This document shows positions 25,869-35,959 of a stretch of DNA of 64,000 bases, one piece after another (position 1 is the stretch's first letter; each line of letters begins with the position of its first letter). The DNA is from Polaribacter sp. L3A8 (GTDB lineage: Bacteria > Bacteroidota > Bacteroidia > Flavobacteriales > Flavobacteriaceae), in contig NZ_CP047026.1 in NCBI RefSeq assembly GCF_009796785.1, forward strand, positions 496,001 to 560,000. Direction: 5' to 3'. Both the position numbers and the translations under genes were made by a program. Under the pieces are notes generated by a model, which saw only the letters and a program-made list of their open reading frames with translations, was not told where the DNA came from and did not search any database.

Positions 25869-26927
25869 ATGAATAGTTTACCAATCGGTTTTTTAGAAAA
25901 TATATACGCAGCGCAAAAAGAAAATACTTTGCATGGAAAATGGATTACATATAAAGACATAGAAAACCTTTTCTCTAAATACGAATCTAAATTTGAAGTT
26001 TCTCAAATTGGTACATCCGAAGAAAACCGACCGATTCATCAATTAAAAATTGGGAATGGTTCTAAGAAGATATTATTATGGTCTCAAATGCATGGAAATG
26101 AAAGTACGGGTACAAGAGCTTTATTCGATCTTTTTAACTGTATTTTAAATAGTACAGACGCTGTTTTTTCTAAAATACTAGAAGAATGTACGTTGGTTTT
26201 TATACCAATGTTAAATCCTGATGGAGCACAAGCCTATACTAGGGTAAATGCAAATAATGTAGATCTTAATAGAGATGCCGTAAATAGAGTTGCTACAGAA
26301 AGTAAGCTGTTACGTAGTATTCTAGAAGAATTCAATCCGCAGTTTTGTTTTAACCTGCACGATCAAAGAACTATTTTTAGTGTAGAAGGCACTAAAAACC
26401 CAGCTACTATTTCTTTTTTAGCTCCTTCAGAGGAGGTTACAAGAGGTCTTACAAAGGGTAGAATTGCTACCATGGATGTTATTGTTAGCATGAATGCGAT
26501 GTTGCAAAGTGCAATTCCTAATTTTGTTGGTAGATATACGGATGAATTTTATCCGACTGCTACAGGAGATAATTTTCAGAAATTGGGCTACAATACAATT
26601 TTAATAGAATCTGGGCATTATCCTGATGATTATGATAGAGAAGAGGTTAGAAAATACACCTTTTACTCGTTATTACAAGGACTTCATCATATTGCAAATA
26701 CAACAAGCTTTATAAATTATGAGGATTACTTTAATATCCCTAATAATGATATAATTTTCTATGATGTTATTCACAGATACCCTGATACTAAAAATGATGT
26801 TGCTTACCAATATGTGGACCAAATTATAGATGGTAAGTTTGTTTCAAAATTAAACAAAGTAGACGAAAATAGTTTAATTTCTAAAGTTGGACATCACGAA
26901 ATCGTTTTCGAAAGAGAAAATATTTAA
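25869..26927 (+). CDS. M14-family zinc carboxypeptidase
   Basis: A 352-residue peptidase of the M14 fold. The first zinc pair is His-x-x-Glu in LWSQMHGNESTGTRA, the third ligand is His in CFNLHDQ, and the substrate-binding MLNPDGAQAYTR and NNVDLNRD segments are conserved. The catalytic Glu lies in the C-terminal third, around TILIESGHYPDD. No signal peptide is seen, so it should act in the cytoplasm, trimming peptides or amide-linked substrates. A Lrp-type regulator gene follows 76 bp later on the same strand. Confidence 0.88.
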   Translation: MNSLPIGFLENIYAAQKENTLHGKWITYKDIENLFSKYESKFEVSQIGTSEENRPIHQLKIGNGSKKILLWSQMHGNESTGTRALFDLFNCILNSTDAVFSKILEECTLVFIPMLNPDGAQAYTRVNANNVDLNRDAVNRVATESKLLRSILEEFNPQFCFNLHDQRTIFSVEGTKNPATISFLAPSEEVTRGLTKGRIATMDVIVSMNAMLQSAIPNFVGRYTDEFYPTATGDNFQKLGYNTILIESGHYPDDYDREEVRKYTFYSLLQGLHHIANTTSFINYEDYFNIPNNDIIFYDVIHRYPDTKNDVAYQYVDQIIDGKFVSKLNKVDENSLISKVGHHEIVFERENI

Positions 26928-27003
26928 GTATTTGTTAGGTTTATGGTGGTTTAATTAAATTAAATTCATAAATTTGCACAGGAATTTGAATAATACGTAA
27001 AAA

Positions 27004-27483
27004 ATGAAAAAATTTATATTAGACGAAATTGATCATCAAATATTAGATGTGTTAATTGAAAATGCAAGAACACCATTTACTGATATTGCGAAACAATTAT
27101 TAGTTTCTGCAGGTACAATTCACGTACGTGTTAAAAAAATGGAGGATGAAGGTATTATTCAAGGATCTACACTTACCTTAAACTACGAAAAAATGGGCTA
27201 TTCATTTATAGCACATGTGGGTATTTACTTAGAAAAAACTTCTATGACTCAAAACGTAATTACAGATCTAAGAAGTATACCAAATGTAACTGTAGCTTAT
27301 GTTACTGCAGGTAAATACAATATCTTCTGTAAAGTAAGAGCAAAAGGAACTAATGACGCAAAAGATATTATTTATAGAATAGATGATATTAATGGAGTTA
27401 ACAGAACAGAAACAATGATTGCTTTAGAAGAAAGCATCAATGATAAAAAGAGAATGATGCACGAAATTTTTCAGCAGTTGTAA
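27004..27483 (+). CDS. Lrp/AsnC-family transcriptional regulator
   Basis: A 159-residue regulator: N-terminal winged HTH (LDEIDHQILDVLIENARTPF, then AKQLLVSAGTIHVRVKKME) and a C-terminal RAM ligand-binding domain (residues about 70-150, VTAGKYNIFCKVRAKG). Lrp-type proteins form octamers and respond to amino acids. It is followed by a strong terminator and then by a branched-chain-ketoacid-type dehydrogenase gene, which is a plausible but unproved target. Confidence 0.92.
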   Translation: MKKFILDEIDHQILDVLIENARTPFTDIAKQLLVSAGTIHVRVKKMEDEGIIQGSTLTLNYEKMGYSFIAHVGIYLEKTSMTQNVITDLRSIPNVTVAYVTAGKYNIFCKVRAKGTNDAKDIIYRIDDINGVNRTETMIALEESINDKKRMMHEIFQQL

Positions 27484-27506
27484 TACTTCTTTTTTATAAT
27501 ATGTAT

Positions 27507-27541
27507 AATCCTTATCAATAAAATGATAAGGATTTTTTTTT
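27507..27541 (+). terminator. Intrinsic terminator after the Lrp-type gene
   Basis: A perfect 10-bp stem, AATCCTTATC (27507-27516) with GATAAGGATT (27525-27534), 8-base loop, followed by a run of eight or more T. Confidence 0.92.
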
Positions 27542-27599
27542 GTAGATTATACACCTGTTACCACTATGTTAGTTTGTATAATTATGAAATCTGCAATTT

Positions 27600-29591
27600 A
27601 TGACTTCTAAAATTGATTTTAATAAAGATTCTTTCCGTAACGGCATGCTATTAAGTTTGTATAAAAGTATGCTAAAACCTCGCTTAATTGAAGAGAAAAT
27701 GCTGATTCTTTTAAGGCAAGGAAAAATATCGAAATGGTTTTCTGGTATTGGGCAAGAAGCAATTTCTGTAGGTGTTACCGCTGCTTTAGATAAAGACGAG
27801 TATATTTTACCAATGCATAGAAACTTAGGGGTTTTTACAACGAGAGAACTTCCGTTATATCGATTGTTTTCTCAATGGCAAGGTAAAATGAATGGTTTTA
27901 CAAAAGGTAGGGACAGAAGCTTTCATTTTGGTACACAAGAATATCATATTGTAGGCATGATTTCTCATTTAGGTCCGCAACTAGGTGTCGCAGACGGCAT
28001 TGCATTAGGTTATAAGTTAAAAAACAACCACAAGGTTTGCACTGTTTTTACGGGAGAAGGTGGTACAAGTGAAGGTGATTTTCACGAAGCCTTAAATATA
28101 GCTGCCGTTTGGAGTTTACCTGTATTATTTTGTGTAGAAAATAATGGGTATGGTTTATCTACACCAACTTCAGAGCAGTTTAAATGTGAAAATATTGCAG
28201 ATAAAGGAATTGGTTACGGTATAGAAAGCCATATTATTGATGGAAATAATATTTTAGAAGTCTACACAAAAGTTAATGAGTTAGCAAAAAGTGTCCGTAA
28301 AGAACCAAGACCCATTTTATTAGAGTTTAAAACCTTTAGAATGCGCGGTCATGAAGAGGCAAGTGGTACAAAATATGTTCCGCAAGCGGATTTAGATTTT
28401 TGGGGAGCCAAAGATCCTTTAGAAAATTATCAAGAATTTCTTAAAAATGAAGGAATTTTATCCGAAGAAATAGAGGTTTCATATAAAGAAGCAATTATTC
28501 ATGAAATAAATGAACATCTTCAAATAGCTTTTAAGGAAGAAAAAGTGATCCCCAATTTAGAAACCGAATTAAAGGATGTGTACAAAAAGCACCATTACAA
28601 GGCAATAATACCTGCTGGTAAGAAGGAAAACATTCGTTTTATAGATGCTATTTCTCAAGGATTAGAACAGTCTATGGAAAAGTATGATGATTTAATTATC
28701 ATGGGACAAGATATTGCAGAATACGGAGGGGCTTTTAAAATAACAGATCAATTTGTAAAGAAATTTAGCAAAGAGCGCGTTAGAAATACGCCAATTTGCG
28801 AATCTGCCATTGTTTCTGCGGGTTATGGTTTGTCTGTAAATAACATAAAATCTGTTATAGAAATGCAATTTGCAGATTTTGTGTCGTCGGGCTTTAATCC
28901 AATTGTTAATTTATTAGCAAAATCGCATTATAGATGGGGGCAAAATGCAGATATCGTGGTAAGAATGCCTTGTGGAGCGGGAGTTGGCGCAGGTCCTTTT
29001 CACAGTCAAACCAATGAAGCTTGGTTTACCAAAACACCTGGTTTAATTGTGGTGTATCCTGCATTTCCGCAAGACGCAAAAGGTTTATTAATTGAAGCGA
29101 TTAATAACCCGAATCCTGTGCTTTTTTTCGAACACAAAGCACTGTATAGGTCTGTTTATCAGGAGGTTTCTGAAAATTATTTTTCAACAGAAATAGGAAA
29201 AGCAGCACTTTTAAAAGAAGGAGATCAACTTACAATAATTAGTTACGGAGTGGCAATTCATTGGGTTTTAGCTGTTTTAGTAAACTTAAAAAACATTGCA
29301 GTAGATGTTATCGACTTAAGGACTTTACAACCTTTAGATGTTGAGACCATTTATGCTTCGGTTAAAAAAACAGGTAAAGCGGTTATTGTGCAAGAAGATT
29401 CCCTGTTTGGTGGTATTGCAAGTGATATTTCTGCTTTAATTAACGAGCACTGTTTCGAGTATTTAGACGCGCCTGTAAAGCGTATTGCAAGTTTAGAAAC
29501 TCCAATTCCGTTTGATAAGGGTTTAGAAGATCAATATTTGGTAGGTAAAAACGGACTAGAAAAACAAATTTTAGACTTGTTGAGTTATTAA
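27600..29591 (+). CDS. Branched-chain 2-oxoacid dehydrogenase E1, fused alpha and beta subunits
   Basis: A 663-residue thiamine diphosphate enzyme. Residues 1 to about 330 match E1 alpha: [15 protein letters not shown] and the TPP motif [15 protein letters not shown] ending in [10 protein letters not shown]. Residues from about 345 match E1 beta: [17 protein letters not shown], then the transketolase C-terminal domain. A fused alpha-beta chain is the common form in Bacteroidota. It catalyses oxidative decarboxylation of 2-oxoacids, with branched-chain substrates most likely, in a complex with E2 and E3 encoded elsewhere. It is transcribed alone and ends before a bidirectional terminator. Confidence 0.92.
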   Translation: MTSKIDFNKDSFRNGMLLSLYKSMLKPRLIEEKMLILLRQGKISKWFSGIGQEAISVGVTAALDKDEYILPMHRNLGVFTTRELPLYRLFSQWQGKMNGFTKGRDRSFHFGTQEYHIVGMISHLGPQLGVADGIALGYKLKNNHKVCTVFTGEGGTSEGDFHEALNIAAVWSLPVLFCVENNGYGLSTPTSEQFKCENIADKGIGYGIESHIIDGNNILEVYTKVNELAKSVRKEPRPILLEFKTFRMRGHEEASGTKYVPQADLDFWGAKDPLENYQEFLKNEGILSEEIEVSYKEAIIHEINEHLQIAFKEEKVIPNLETELKDVYKKHHYKAIIPAGKKENIRFIDAISQGLEQSMEKYDDLIIMGQDIAEYGGAFKITDQFVKKFSKERVRNTPICESAIVSAGYGLSVNNIKSVIEMQFADFVSSGFNPIVNLLAKSHYRWGQNADIVVRMPCGAGVGAGPFHSQTNEAWFTKTPGLIVVYPAFPQDAKGLLIEAINNPNPVLFFEHKALYRSVYQEVSENYFSTEIGKAALLKEGDQLTIISYGVAIHWVLAVLVNLKNIAVDVIDLRTLQPLDVETIYASVKKTGKAVIVQEDSLFGGIASDISALINEHCFEYLDAPVKRIASLETPIPFDKGLEDQYLVGKNGLEKQILDLLSY

Positions 29592-29623
29592 AATTTATTT
29601 TAAAAAAAATAAAGCGCATAAAA

Positions 29624-29649
29624 AAAGAGGAAAAATAAATTTCCTCTTT
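29624..29649. terminator. Bidirectional intrinsic terminator
   Basis: A perfect inverted repeat AAAGAGGAAA (29624-29633) and TTTCCTCTTT (29640-29649) with a 6-base loop lies between the convergent E1 gene and metallopeptidase gene, with A-rich and T-rich flanks. Confidence 0.85.
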
Positions 29650-29682
29650 AAAAACAATTAACTGATTTGGTTAGTTGATAAT

Positions 29683-30546
29683 TTATTTAGATTCTAAGTT
29701 AGAGAATTCTTCTTCAGAAATTTCGCCATTATTGATTTTAGTTAATTCATCAATTTTAGATAGTATAAAATTATCTAATTCAGGTGTAATTCCTTTAGGT
29801 TTAGCAACTTCTTGTTTAAGCAATCCTCCTAAAACATACTGATTATAGTAGTAGAAAAAGTATTGATCAAGTTGTGCAGGAGTAAATGTACCATAAGTTT
29901 GGGCCATCCACCATCCTAATCTAAACGCAGAACGTCTTTGTGGAGCAGAACCATGAGATGAACCGCTTGCCCCGGCAATTGCTTGTGCAAAACTGTAAGC
30001 TGATGATACACTATTCCAGTTAGTTGAATACGTTTTATAAAGAGCGTAACCAGAAAAACCGTCTGCTTCAAGTTCTACCGCACTAACATTGTTACTACTT
30101 GGTATTCCGTAGTTTCTAAACTGAACTTGGTGTCCCATTTCATGTGCTGCAACATAAGCTATAGCTGCATTTCCATAGTTTTTAGCAGCTTGCAAAAGCT
30201 CTTGACCCCATACAATATAGTTGTTTGGTGGTCCATAAGATAATGCATTGTAAGTACCAGATCCTGCCGCAAAATAAATAGGCACATTGCCTAAAGCAAA
30301 TAAATTTGCTGAGCTATTATGGTAAGATTTTAATCGGTTTGTTGTATTTACATCAACAATCCAACTTGCCCAATAAGAGTTTTGTCCAAATTGACTCACA
30401 GTGTAATTGGCAGACTCTCCTTCAAGGTTGGTTGGACTAGTAACCCCTTGAGGTTCGTTTACTTCGACGTTTCTTTCTTCATTTTCACAATTTTGAAATG
30501 AAAAAGCAATAGCAAGTACTATTGATAATTTTTTTAGGTTATTCAT
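29683..30546 (-). CDS. Zinc metallopeptidase lipoprotein
   Basis: A 287-residue protein with a lipoprotein signal (AIAFSFQNCENEE, Cys20). The zinc motif is HEMGHQVQF, and a downstream ELEADGFSGYAL supplies the third ligand. This pair resembles YpfJ-type neutral zinc peptidases (HExxHHVQ and ELQADCFAG). It is probably exported and anchored in the outer membrane. A C-terminal acidic, lysine-rich tail follows the catalytic part. The substrate is unknown. It is a single-gene unit with a 500-bp AT-rich gap upstream. Confidence 0.8.
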   Translation of the reverse strand: MNNLKKLSIVLAIAFSFQNCENEERNVEVNEPQGVTSPTNLEGESANYTVSQFGQNSYWASWIVDVNTTNRLKSYHNSSANLFALGNVPIYFAAGSGTYNALSYGPPNNYIVWGQELLQAAKNYGNAAIAYVAAHEMGHQVQFRNYGIPSSNNVSAVELEADGFSGYALYKTYSTNWNSVSSAYSFAQAIAGASGSSHGSAPQRRSAFRLGWWMAQTYGTFTPAQLDQYFFYYYNQYVLGGLLKQEVAKPKGITPELDNFILSKIDELTKINNGEISEEEFSNLESK

Positions 30547-31055
30547 AATATATTAAGTTTGTGTTAATTGTTTTTCGTTTTCTTAAAACTCTTAAAAACA
30601 AGAAACTTCACAAGTATATTGCGAAAGTTAGTTGTTGTAAATAGTGGGGGAGTTATTGGTTTTTTATTTGTAAAACAAAAGTTAAAAAAAAGCGGTATTC
30701 GTATTTTTTTAAATCTATTTTGAAATATTTTATAAAAAAACAATATTAAGTAAATTTATTTACAATTTTATATTTAACTATCCTGTAGTGTCTTGGTTCT
30801 TATTTATATCTCAATAAATAGAGAATTATAGGCTATTTTTTTGAGCAAAAAAAAAGAAGATTTCACCAGTAAATAGAGTCTTTACAAGGAAGAATTGATG
30901 GACTTATTTTTTTTTTTAAATATTTAATATATATAAACTTGTGTTTTTTATATTTTTTATTGAAATTTATATTTAATAAAAAAATAAATTAAAATTGTAT
31001 TTTAAATTTGATTGATTCTTAAAAAATACTATTTTTAGAATCTAAAATGTTAGTA
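30547..31055. other. Long AT-rich intergenic region
   Basis: About 500 bp between two divergently transcribed genes. It is extremely A/T-rich with long A and T runs. I see no supported reading frame, RNA gene or clear inverted repeat. It must contain the promoters of both flanking genes, but no full TAnnTTTG box is convincing. Confidence 0.5.
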
Positions 31056-32060
31056 ATGACCAATAAGCAAATCACCCTAAAAAATCGTCCAAAAGGAACG
31101 CCAGATAAAAATACTTGGCAAATTCAAGAAACTCCAGTTCCAGAACTAGAAGAAGGAGAAATTTTAATTCAACAACATTATGTTTCTTTAGATCCAGCAA
31201 TGCGTGGTTGGATGAATGACACAAAATCTTACATTCCTCCAGTTGCCATAGATAGCGTAATGCGTGCAGGTTCTATTGGTAAAGTAATTCAAAATAACAA
31301 CAACCCTAATTTTCAAATAGGAGATTGTGTTTCTGGTTGGGGTGGTGTACAGCAATATATTGTTTCAGACGGAGAAGGCTGTTTTAAAGTAGATGAAAAA
31401 GTAGCACCAATGCCTACTTTTTTAGGTGTTTTAGGAATGCCAGGTATGACTGCTTATTTTGGAATACTAGAAGTTGCAAATGTTAAAGAAGGAGATATTG
31501 TATTGATTTCTGGTGCTGCAGGAGCAGTTGGTAGTATTGCCGGACAAATTGCTAAACTAAAAGGTTGTAGAGTAATTGGTATCGCTGGTGGAAAAGAAAA
31601 GTGTGAATATATTAAAAACGAATTAGGTTTTGATGAAGCAATCGATTATAAATCAGAAAACATTTATACAGCATTAAAAAGAAAATGCCCAAAAGGGGTT
31701 GATGTTTATTTTGATAATGTTGGAGGCGTAATTTTAGACGCGGCTTTAAGCAAATTAAGAATGAATGCAACCGTAGTTCTTTGTGGTGCAATTTCGCAAT
31801 ACAACAACAAAACAAAGATAACAGGTCCAAGCAATTACTTGTCTTTATTGGTAACTCGTTCTACCATGAAGGGGATGGTAGTAATGGATTATACCAAAGA
31901 TTTTGGAAAAGCAGCCAAAGAAATGGCTATTTGGATGAAAGAAGGGAAATTAAAATCTAGAGAAGATATCTATGAAGGTATCGAAAACTTTCAGGAAACC
32001 TATAATAGATTGTTTACTGGAGAAAAAAATGGAAAATTAATTTTGAAAGTAATCGAATAG
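31056..32060 (+). CDS. MDR-type NADP-dependent oxidoreductase (leukotriene B4 dehydrogenase-like)
   Basis: A 334-residue member of the zinc-independent medium-chain dehydrogenases (prostaglandin reductase / CurA-like). LKNRPKGTPD at the start, YVSLDPAMRGWM and the cofactor loop SGAAGAVGSIAGQIAKLKG are family hallmarks. They use NADPH to reduce the double bond of enones and enals. The start at 31056 is preferred because MTNKQITLKNRP matches the family. An ATG three codons earlier at 31047 is possible. The downstream small gene starts on its stop codon, so the two are coupled. Confidence 0.9.
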   Translation: MTNKQITLKNRPKGTPDKNTWQIQETPVPELEEGEILIQQHYVSLDPAMRGWMNDTKSYIPPVAIDSVMRAGSIGKVIQNNNNPNFQIGDCVSGWGGVQQYIVSDGEGCFKVDEKVAPMPTFLGVLGMPGMTAYFGILEVANVKEGDIVLISGAAGAVGSIAGQIAKLKGCRVIGIAGGKEKCEYIKNELGFDEAIDYKSENIYTALKRKCPKGVDVYFDNVGGVILDAALSKLRMNATVVLCGAISQYNNKTKITGPSNYLSLLVTRSTMKGMVVMDYTKDFGKAAKEMAIWMKEGKLKSREDIYEGIENFQETYNRLFTGEKNGKLILKVIE

Positions 32061-32245
32061 TGGAGTTGGAGCATTTTTTTCAATGTCCACATTGTTGGGA
32101 AGATATTTCAATGATTTTAGATCAAAGCGTGCGCCAACAAACCTATATAGAAGATTGCGAGGTTTGTTGTAACCCCATAGAAATTACACCTTCTTTTGAG
32201 GATGGAGAGTTAATTGGTTTTAACGCACAGTCTATAGAGCAATAA
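32060..32245 (+). CDS. CPXCG-motif cysteine-rich small protein
   Basis: A 61-residue protein with a zinc-ribbon-like pair of cysteine motifs: CPHC near residue 9 and CEVC near 33. It matches the CPXCG-motif family found in marine bacteria. The start is a GTG whose G is the last base of the preceding TAG stop (TAGTG), so translation is coupled to the oxidoreductase. The function is unknown. A 100-bp hairpin repeat follows 15 bp after the stop. Confidence 0.8.
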   Translation: MELEHFFQCPHCWEDISMILDQSVRQQTYIEDCEVCCNPIEITPSFEDGELIGFNAQSIEQ

Positions 32246-32260
32246 GTTTTGAAACTTTTT

Positions 32261-32360
32261 TTTTGAAGCTATTTCCTGCTTTTAGCACTCGCTTTTTTTA
32301 TTCCGAAAAAGAATAAAAAAGAGCTCAAACAATTGCTGCAATCAGGGCTACACTTGTTTG
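32261..32360 (+). repeat. 100-bp interspersed repeat with hairpin, copy 2
   Basis: Second copy of the element at 19551-19650, exactly the same length, with the same A/T stem (CTTTTTTTATTC / GAATAAAAAAG), GAGCTCAAAC block and GGGCTACACTTGTTTG end. It again lies directly after a plus-strand gene. Confidence 0.8.
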
Positions 32361-32411
32361 CTAGCTTTTTGTGTTTATTAAAAAATTCAGTTCTCACACA
32401 TAAAAAAACTT

Positions 32412-33227
32412 ATGAAAAAACATATTTTTTACTTATTCATCATAATTCTAACTGCTAGTTGTAAAAATAGCGCAACAGTTTATAATGACCCGATTCCAAA
32501 ACATGACAGTTTAAAAATAAACTCAAAATTCACTAATGAAGAACGAGTAATAAATGTTTGGACACCTCCAAACTATAATGCTTCTAAAGATAGCTTAACA
32601 GTAATCTACATGCCAGATGGTGGTATAAAAGAAGATTTTCCGCATATAGCAAACACATTAGATACGTTAATTAAACAAAATAAAATTCCTAATGTAATAT
32701 TGGTTGGTATTGAAAATACGGAAAGAGGAAGAGATTTAACAGGACCATCAAACATTGAATACGATTTAAAATTTATTAAAAATCCAGGAGGAGCAGATAA
32801 TTTTAGAAAATTTATTAAAAATGAATTATTTCCTGTAATAGATAGAAAATATAGAACATCAAACAAAAAGGTAATTATAGGCGAGTCTTTGGCTGGTTTA
32901 TTTGTTATTGAAACATTCATTTTAGAACCAAACATGTTTGACTATTTTATAGCAATGGATCCTTCTTTATGGTTTAATGAAAATTACTTGGTTAAAAATT
33001 ACGAAAACTTAACCAAAGAAAATAATTATAAAAACAAAAGGCTTTGGTATGCTGGTTCTAGTGTTGCTGATATATCTACTTTTACAAATAAATTAAACCA
33101 GAAATTAAAAAAGACTAAAGGTGAATTAATCTGGAAATATGAAGACGAACCTAATGAAAAACATAATACTATTTTTAGAGCAACAAAAGACAAAGCTTTA
33201 ACATGGATTTTTAGTGAAAATAAATAA
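32412..33227 (+). CDS. Esterase-type alpha/beta-hydrolase lipoprotein
   Basis: A 271-residue lipoprotein (signal IIILTASCKNS, Cys17) of the esterase D / enterochelin-esterase-like group. TVIYMPDGG is the oxyanion strand, and the nucleophile elbow is IGESLAGLF with Ser in GESLAG. Family members hydrolyse ester bonds of siderophores, acyl sugars or similar compounds in the periplasm. The substrate cannot be told here. It is transcribed alone. Confidence 0.85.
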   Translation: MKKHIFYLFIIILTASCKNSATVYNDPIPKHDSLKINSKFTNEERVINVWTPPNYNASKDSLTVIYMPDGGIKEDFPHIANTLDTLIKQNKIPNVILVGIENTERGRDLTGPSNIEYDLKFIKNPGGADNFRKFIKNELFPVIDRKYRTSNKKVIIGESLAGLFVIETFILEPNMFDYFIAMDPSLWFNENYLVKNYENLTKENNYKNKRLWYAGSSVADISTFTNKLNQKLKKTKGELIWKYEDEPNEKHNTIFRATKDKALTWIFSENK

Positions 33228-33367
33228 CGTTTTATTTATCCCTTGTTCTATTTAATTTTTTACAGAACTTCTGTATACAATCTCATAATTTTACTACGAG
33301 TCAGGTTTAGAGGTCATAAAATTTTTAAAGAATAAAAATAGTGATTAAACTGCATAATTAAAACCCA

Positions 33368-33997
33368 ATGAGATCAAATACTATTCCAGTTGAATTAAGG
33401 ACTTTAATAAGTCCTGAACAAGCCGATTTTATAATTAAAAGCGCTAGAAATTATCCAAAAAAGAAAGGGTTATTTCTTTTGTTCTTCTCATTATTCTGGA
33501 ATGCTTTTGTTAGTATTTTCGTAATTGCCTTTATAGTACCTGTGTTGTCAGGAAAAGAAGTTCATTTTAAAGAGAATGATGTGCCAACATCTGGAAGCTT
33601 AGATAATTGGGAGCCAATATTAGTACCAAGTTTGGTAATTGGTTTGTTTGTAGTTGTTGGTATTGGGTTATTTATTTGGGCATTCGTGCAGCTTTTTCAA
33701 AAAGGAGGGTATTTTGTTGGAACAGAGACCAGGTTTATAAAATATAGAACTGGTGAATTAATCGTTAAAGACTGGGAACAGTTTTCTGGAAATATAAAGA
33801 TGAGTAGTAATAAATCTGGAATCGGAGAATTAGAGCTAGAATTAAGAACAGGAAAAATGCAAAGCAGAAATAAAGGTGCCGACAGGTTTGTGCCTGATGT
33901 GGTATATATATCTGGAATAAAAAATGTGTTTGAAATTGAAAAGAAAATTAGAAAAAGAATCAAAGAAAATGACCCAACACCAAAGATAACTACATAG
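33368..33997 (+). CDS. Two-helix membrane protein of unknown function
   Basis: A 209-residue protein with two membrane helices (about residues 33-58 and 84-108), enclosing a short hydrophilic loop, then a soluble C-terminal half with beta-type pattern (YFVGTETRFIKYRTGELIVKDW). The layout recalls DUF3592 or PH-domain-like membrane proteins, but I do not recognise a motif. The stop codon lies inside the stem of the following terminator. It is a single-gene unit. Confidence 0.6.
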   Translation: MRSNTIPVELRTLISPEQADFIIKSARNYPKKKGLFLLFFSLFWNAFVSIFVIAFIVPVLSGKEVHFKENDVPTSGSLDNWEPILVPSLVIGLFVVVGIGLFIWAFVQLFQKGGYFVGTETRFIKYRTGELIVKDWEQFSGNIKMSSNKSGIGELELELRTGKMQSRNKGADRFVPDVVYISGIKNVFEIEKKIRKRIKENDPTPKITT

Positions 33998-34024
33998 GTT
34001 TTTATTTCTATAAATAAAAACCTA
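33995..34024. terminator. Bidirectional intrinsic terminator
   Basis: TAGGTTTTTATTT (33995-34007) pairs perfectly with AAATAAAAACCTA (34012-34024). It lies between convergent genes, and the plus-strand stop codon forms its first bases. Confidence 0.85.
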
Positions 34025-34030
34025 CCAAAA

Positions 34031-34735
34031 TTAATCTAACGGGTTTCTCCAAGAAAAAGCTTTAAATAACGCAATCCAATCTTTTGGAAAAGAAGCTTTT
34101 AAAATAAGGTCTTTTTCGGTAAAAGGGTGCTTAAATTCTAATTTTCCAGCATGTAGAAACATGTTTTTCCAACCAAAATTTTCCTCAAACATAACATCAT
34201 GATTCTTGTCTCCGTATTTTGTGTCTCCAATTAAAGGGTGACTTATTTTGTTAGAATGCACACGTAATTGATGCATTCTTCCTGTTTTAGGCAATAACGC
34301 TACCAAACTATAACGAGAAGAATCATACGGTTTTACAGGAATATCTAAAGTAACTTGTTCTAAGGTTCTTAAATGTGTTAAAGCTTCTTTGTGAACGTTT
34401 GCATCTCTTCCTTTTACAGGAGAATCAATAATTTTCGTTTCAGGAGAAAAACCACGAACAACTCCATAATACGTTTTCTGAATTTCGTTTGCAGTAAACA
34501 AATCTTGAAACTTAGAAACATACTGAGTTTCTTTGGCAAGTAATATAATTCCAGATGTTTTTCTATCCAATCGATGAATCGGATAAAATTTACCACCTAT
34601 TTGCTCATCTAATAGTTGCAAAAGAGATTTTTCATCAGCCACATTTCTAGAGTGACGAGCATGATGTACTAATATATTATTTGGTTTTGCAACACAAATG
34701 ATAAAGTCATCTTGATAAACAATAGGAATTTCCAT
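34031..34735 (-). CDS. RluA-family pseudouridine synthase (TruC-like)
   Basis: A 234-residue enzyme with the RluA-family catalytic motif HRLDRKTSGIILLAK (catalytic Asp in RLDR, near residue 57). The later KTGRMHQLRVH motif is also typical. It lacks an S4 domain, and the short length fits tRNA pseudouridine synthase C (position 65) more than the rRNA enzymes. It starts 6 bp after the stop of the TlpA-like gene and is probably co-transcribed with it. Confidence 0.88.
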   Translation of the reverse strand: MEIPIVYQDDFIICVAKPNNILVHHARHSRNVADEKSLLQLLDEQIGGKFYPIHRLDRKTSGIILLAKETQYVSKFQDLFTANEIQKTYYGVVRGFSPETKIIDSPVKGRDANVHKEALTHLRTLEQVTLDIPVKPYDSSRYSLVALLPKTGRMHQLRVHSNKISHPLIGDTKYGDKNHDVMFEENFGWKNMFLHAGKLEFKHPFTEKDLILKASFPKDWIALFKAFSWRNPLD

Positions 34736-34741
34736 AAAAAA

Positions 34742-35863
34742 TTATAATAATTTTTGAAGTTGATACTCTAATTCTGTAATTGAAATTTTTTCTTTAATAA
34801 CGCCACCGTTGCCATCAATTAAAACCATATAAGGTATGGTGCGAATGCCATGCATGGTAGAAATTCTACCATAATCATCAAAAATATGATACCAACTTAA
34901 CATACCGTCTTGCTCGATGCCTCTTTTCCAATCCTCTTTATTTTTATCTTCAGAAACCGTAAGAATTGTAAAGCCTTTGTTTTTATATTTATGATATAAT
35001 TCTTTAACCCTAGGAGTTACCAATCGACAAGGACCACACCAACTTGCCCAAAAATCGACTAAGATTACTTTTTTACCTTTTATAATAGTTTCTAAGGAAA
35101 TTAATTCTCCTTTTAAACCGTCTCCACTAAACATTATGGCCGGTTTTCTATAAACTTTTTTGGCAGCTGCAATTTTATTTTTTTCAGCCAGTTCCTCGTC
35201 AACAATTTTCTGCAACTTAGAAATTTCATCATCTAAAAGGCTTGTTAAAGTATTTGTTTTAACTACTTCCGTATTATTTTTAATTTCTTTAAGTTCTTCT
35301 AAATTAAAGTTTTGAATGGTAGGGAATAGGGTAGAAGACAATACATTATTTGCATTGGATATTAAAAAACTTTTAGCAATTTCTTTCTTCTCTAATTCAA
35401 TTGCTTTAATTGATTTTTGCAAGCTATCTAGCTTTATTTCTTCTTTTATAAAAGCATTTAGAGATACTAGCTTTTTAGTATCTAAGTCGTTTTGTAAATT
35501 AGAATAATCAACTTGTTTATTATTTAGATTTCCGCCAGAAATAGTTGCTTTATCATCATTTATAAGTATTGTGTACTTACTATTTTCTAAGACGATAGCA
35601 TGTTTCTTCGGTTTATTTTTTAACTGTAGATGATGTGTTTTAGTTGTAGTTACTATTCCTTTAAAAGAAAACGTATTATCGATTACAATAGAAGAATCTA
35701 TCTTTTTATCCTGCTCATTGATAAGATAAACAATAGGGGTATCCGTAGTTGATAAAACACCTTTAATGGTATAGCCTTTATGGTTTTCTTCTTTTTTATC
35801 AACTGAATTACAAGAAGTTAAAAAAATAAAAAAGCTACCTATTAGGAATAATAATTTACGCAT
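34742..35863 (-). CDS. TlpA-type thiol-disulfide oxidoreductase lipoprotein
   Basis: From the ATG at 35863 this is a 373-residue lipoprotein (FFIFLTSCNSV). The N-terminal part looks like DUF4369 (GYTIKGVLS...), the middle is coiled-coil-like and Lys/Glu-rich, and the C-terminal thioredoxin domain carries FWASWCGPCR. It should act in the periplasm in disulfide reduction, as with many Bacteroidota TlpA proteins. A longer start at 35884 puts residues before the signal peptide and is less likely. A pseudouridine synthase gene follows after 6 bp. Confidence 0.88.
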   Translation of the reverse strand: MRKLLFLIGSFFIFLTSCNSVDKKEENHKGYTIKGVLSTTDTPIVYLINEQDKKIDSSIVIDNTFSFKGIVTTTKTHHLQLKNKPKKHAIVLENSKYTILINDDKATISGGNLNNKQVDYSNLQNDLDTKKLVSLNAFIKEEIKLDSLQKSIKAIELEKKEIAKSFLISNANNVLSSTLFPTIQNFNLEELKEIKNNTEVVKTNTLTSLLDDEISKLQKIVDEELAEKNKIAAAKKVYRKPAIMFSGDGLKGELISLETIIKGKKVILVDFWASWCGPCRLVTPRVKELYHKYKNKGFTILTVSEDKNKEDWKRGIEQDGMLSWYHIFDDYGRISTMHGIRTIPYMVLIDGNGGVIKEKISITELEYQLQKLL

Positions 35864-35959
35864 AAAAACATATTTATTGTTCAAATAAATTTAAGAACCG
35901 TGCAAAATACTATAATTTTAAGAATTTTAAATACTTTTTAAGATAATAGCGTAGTTATC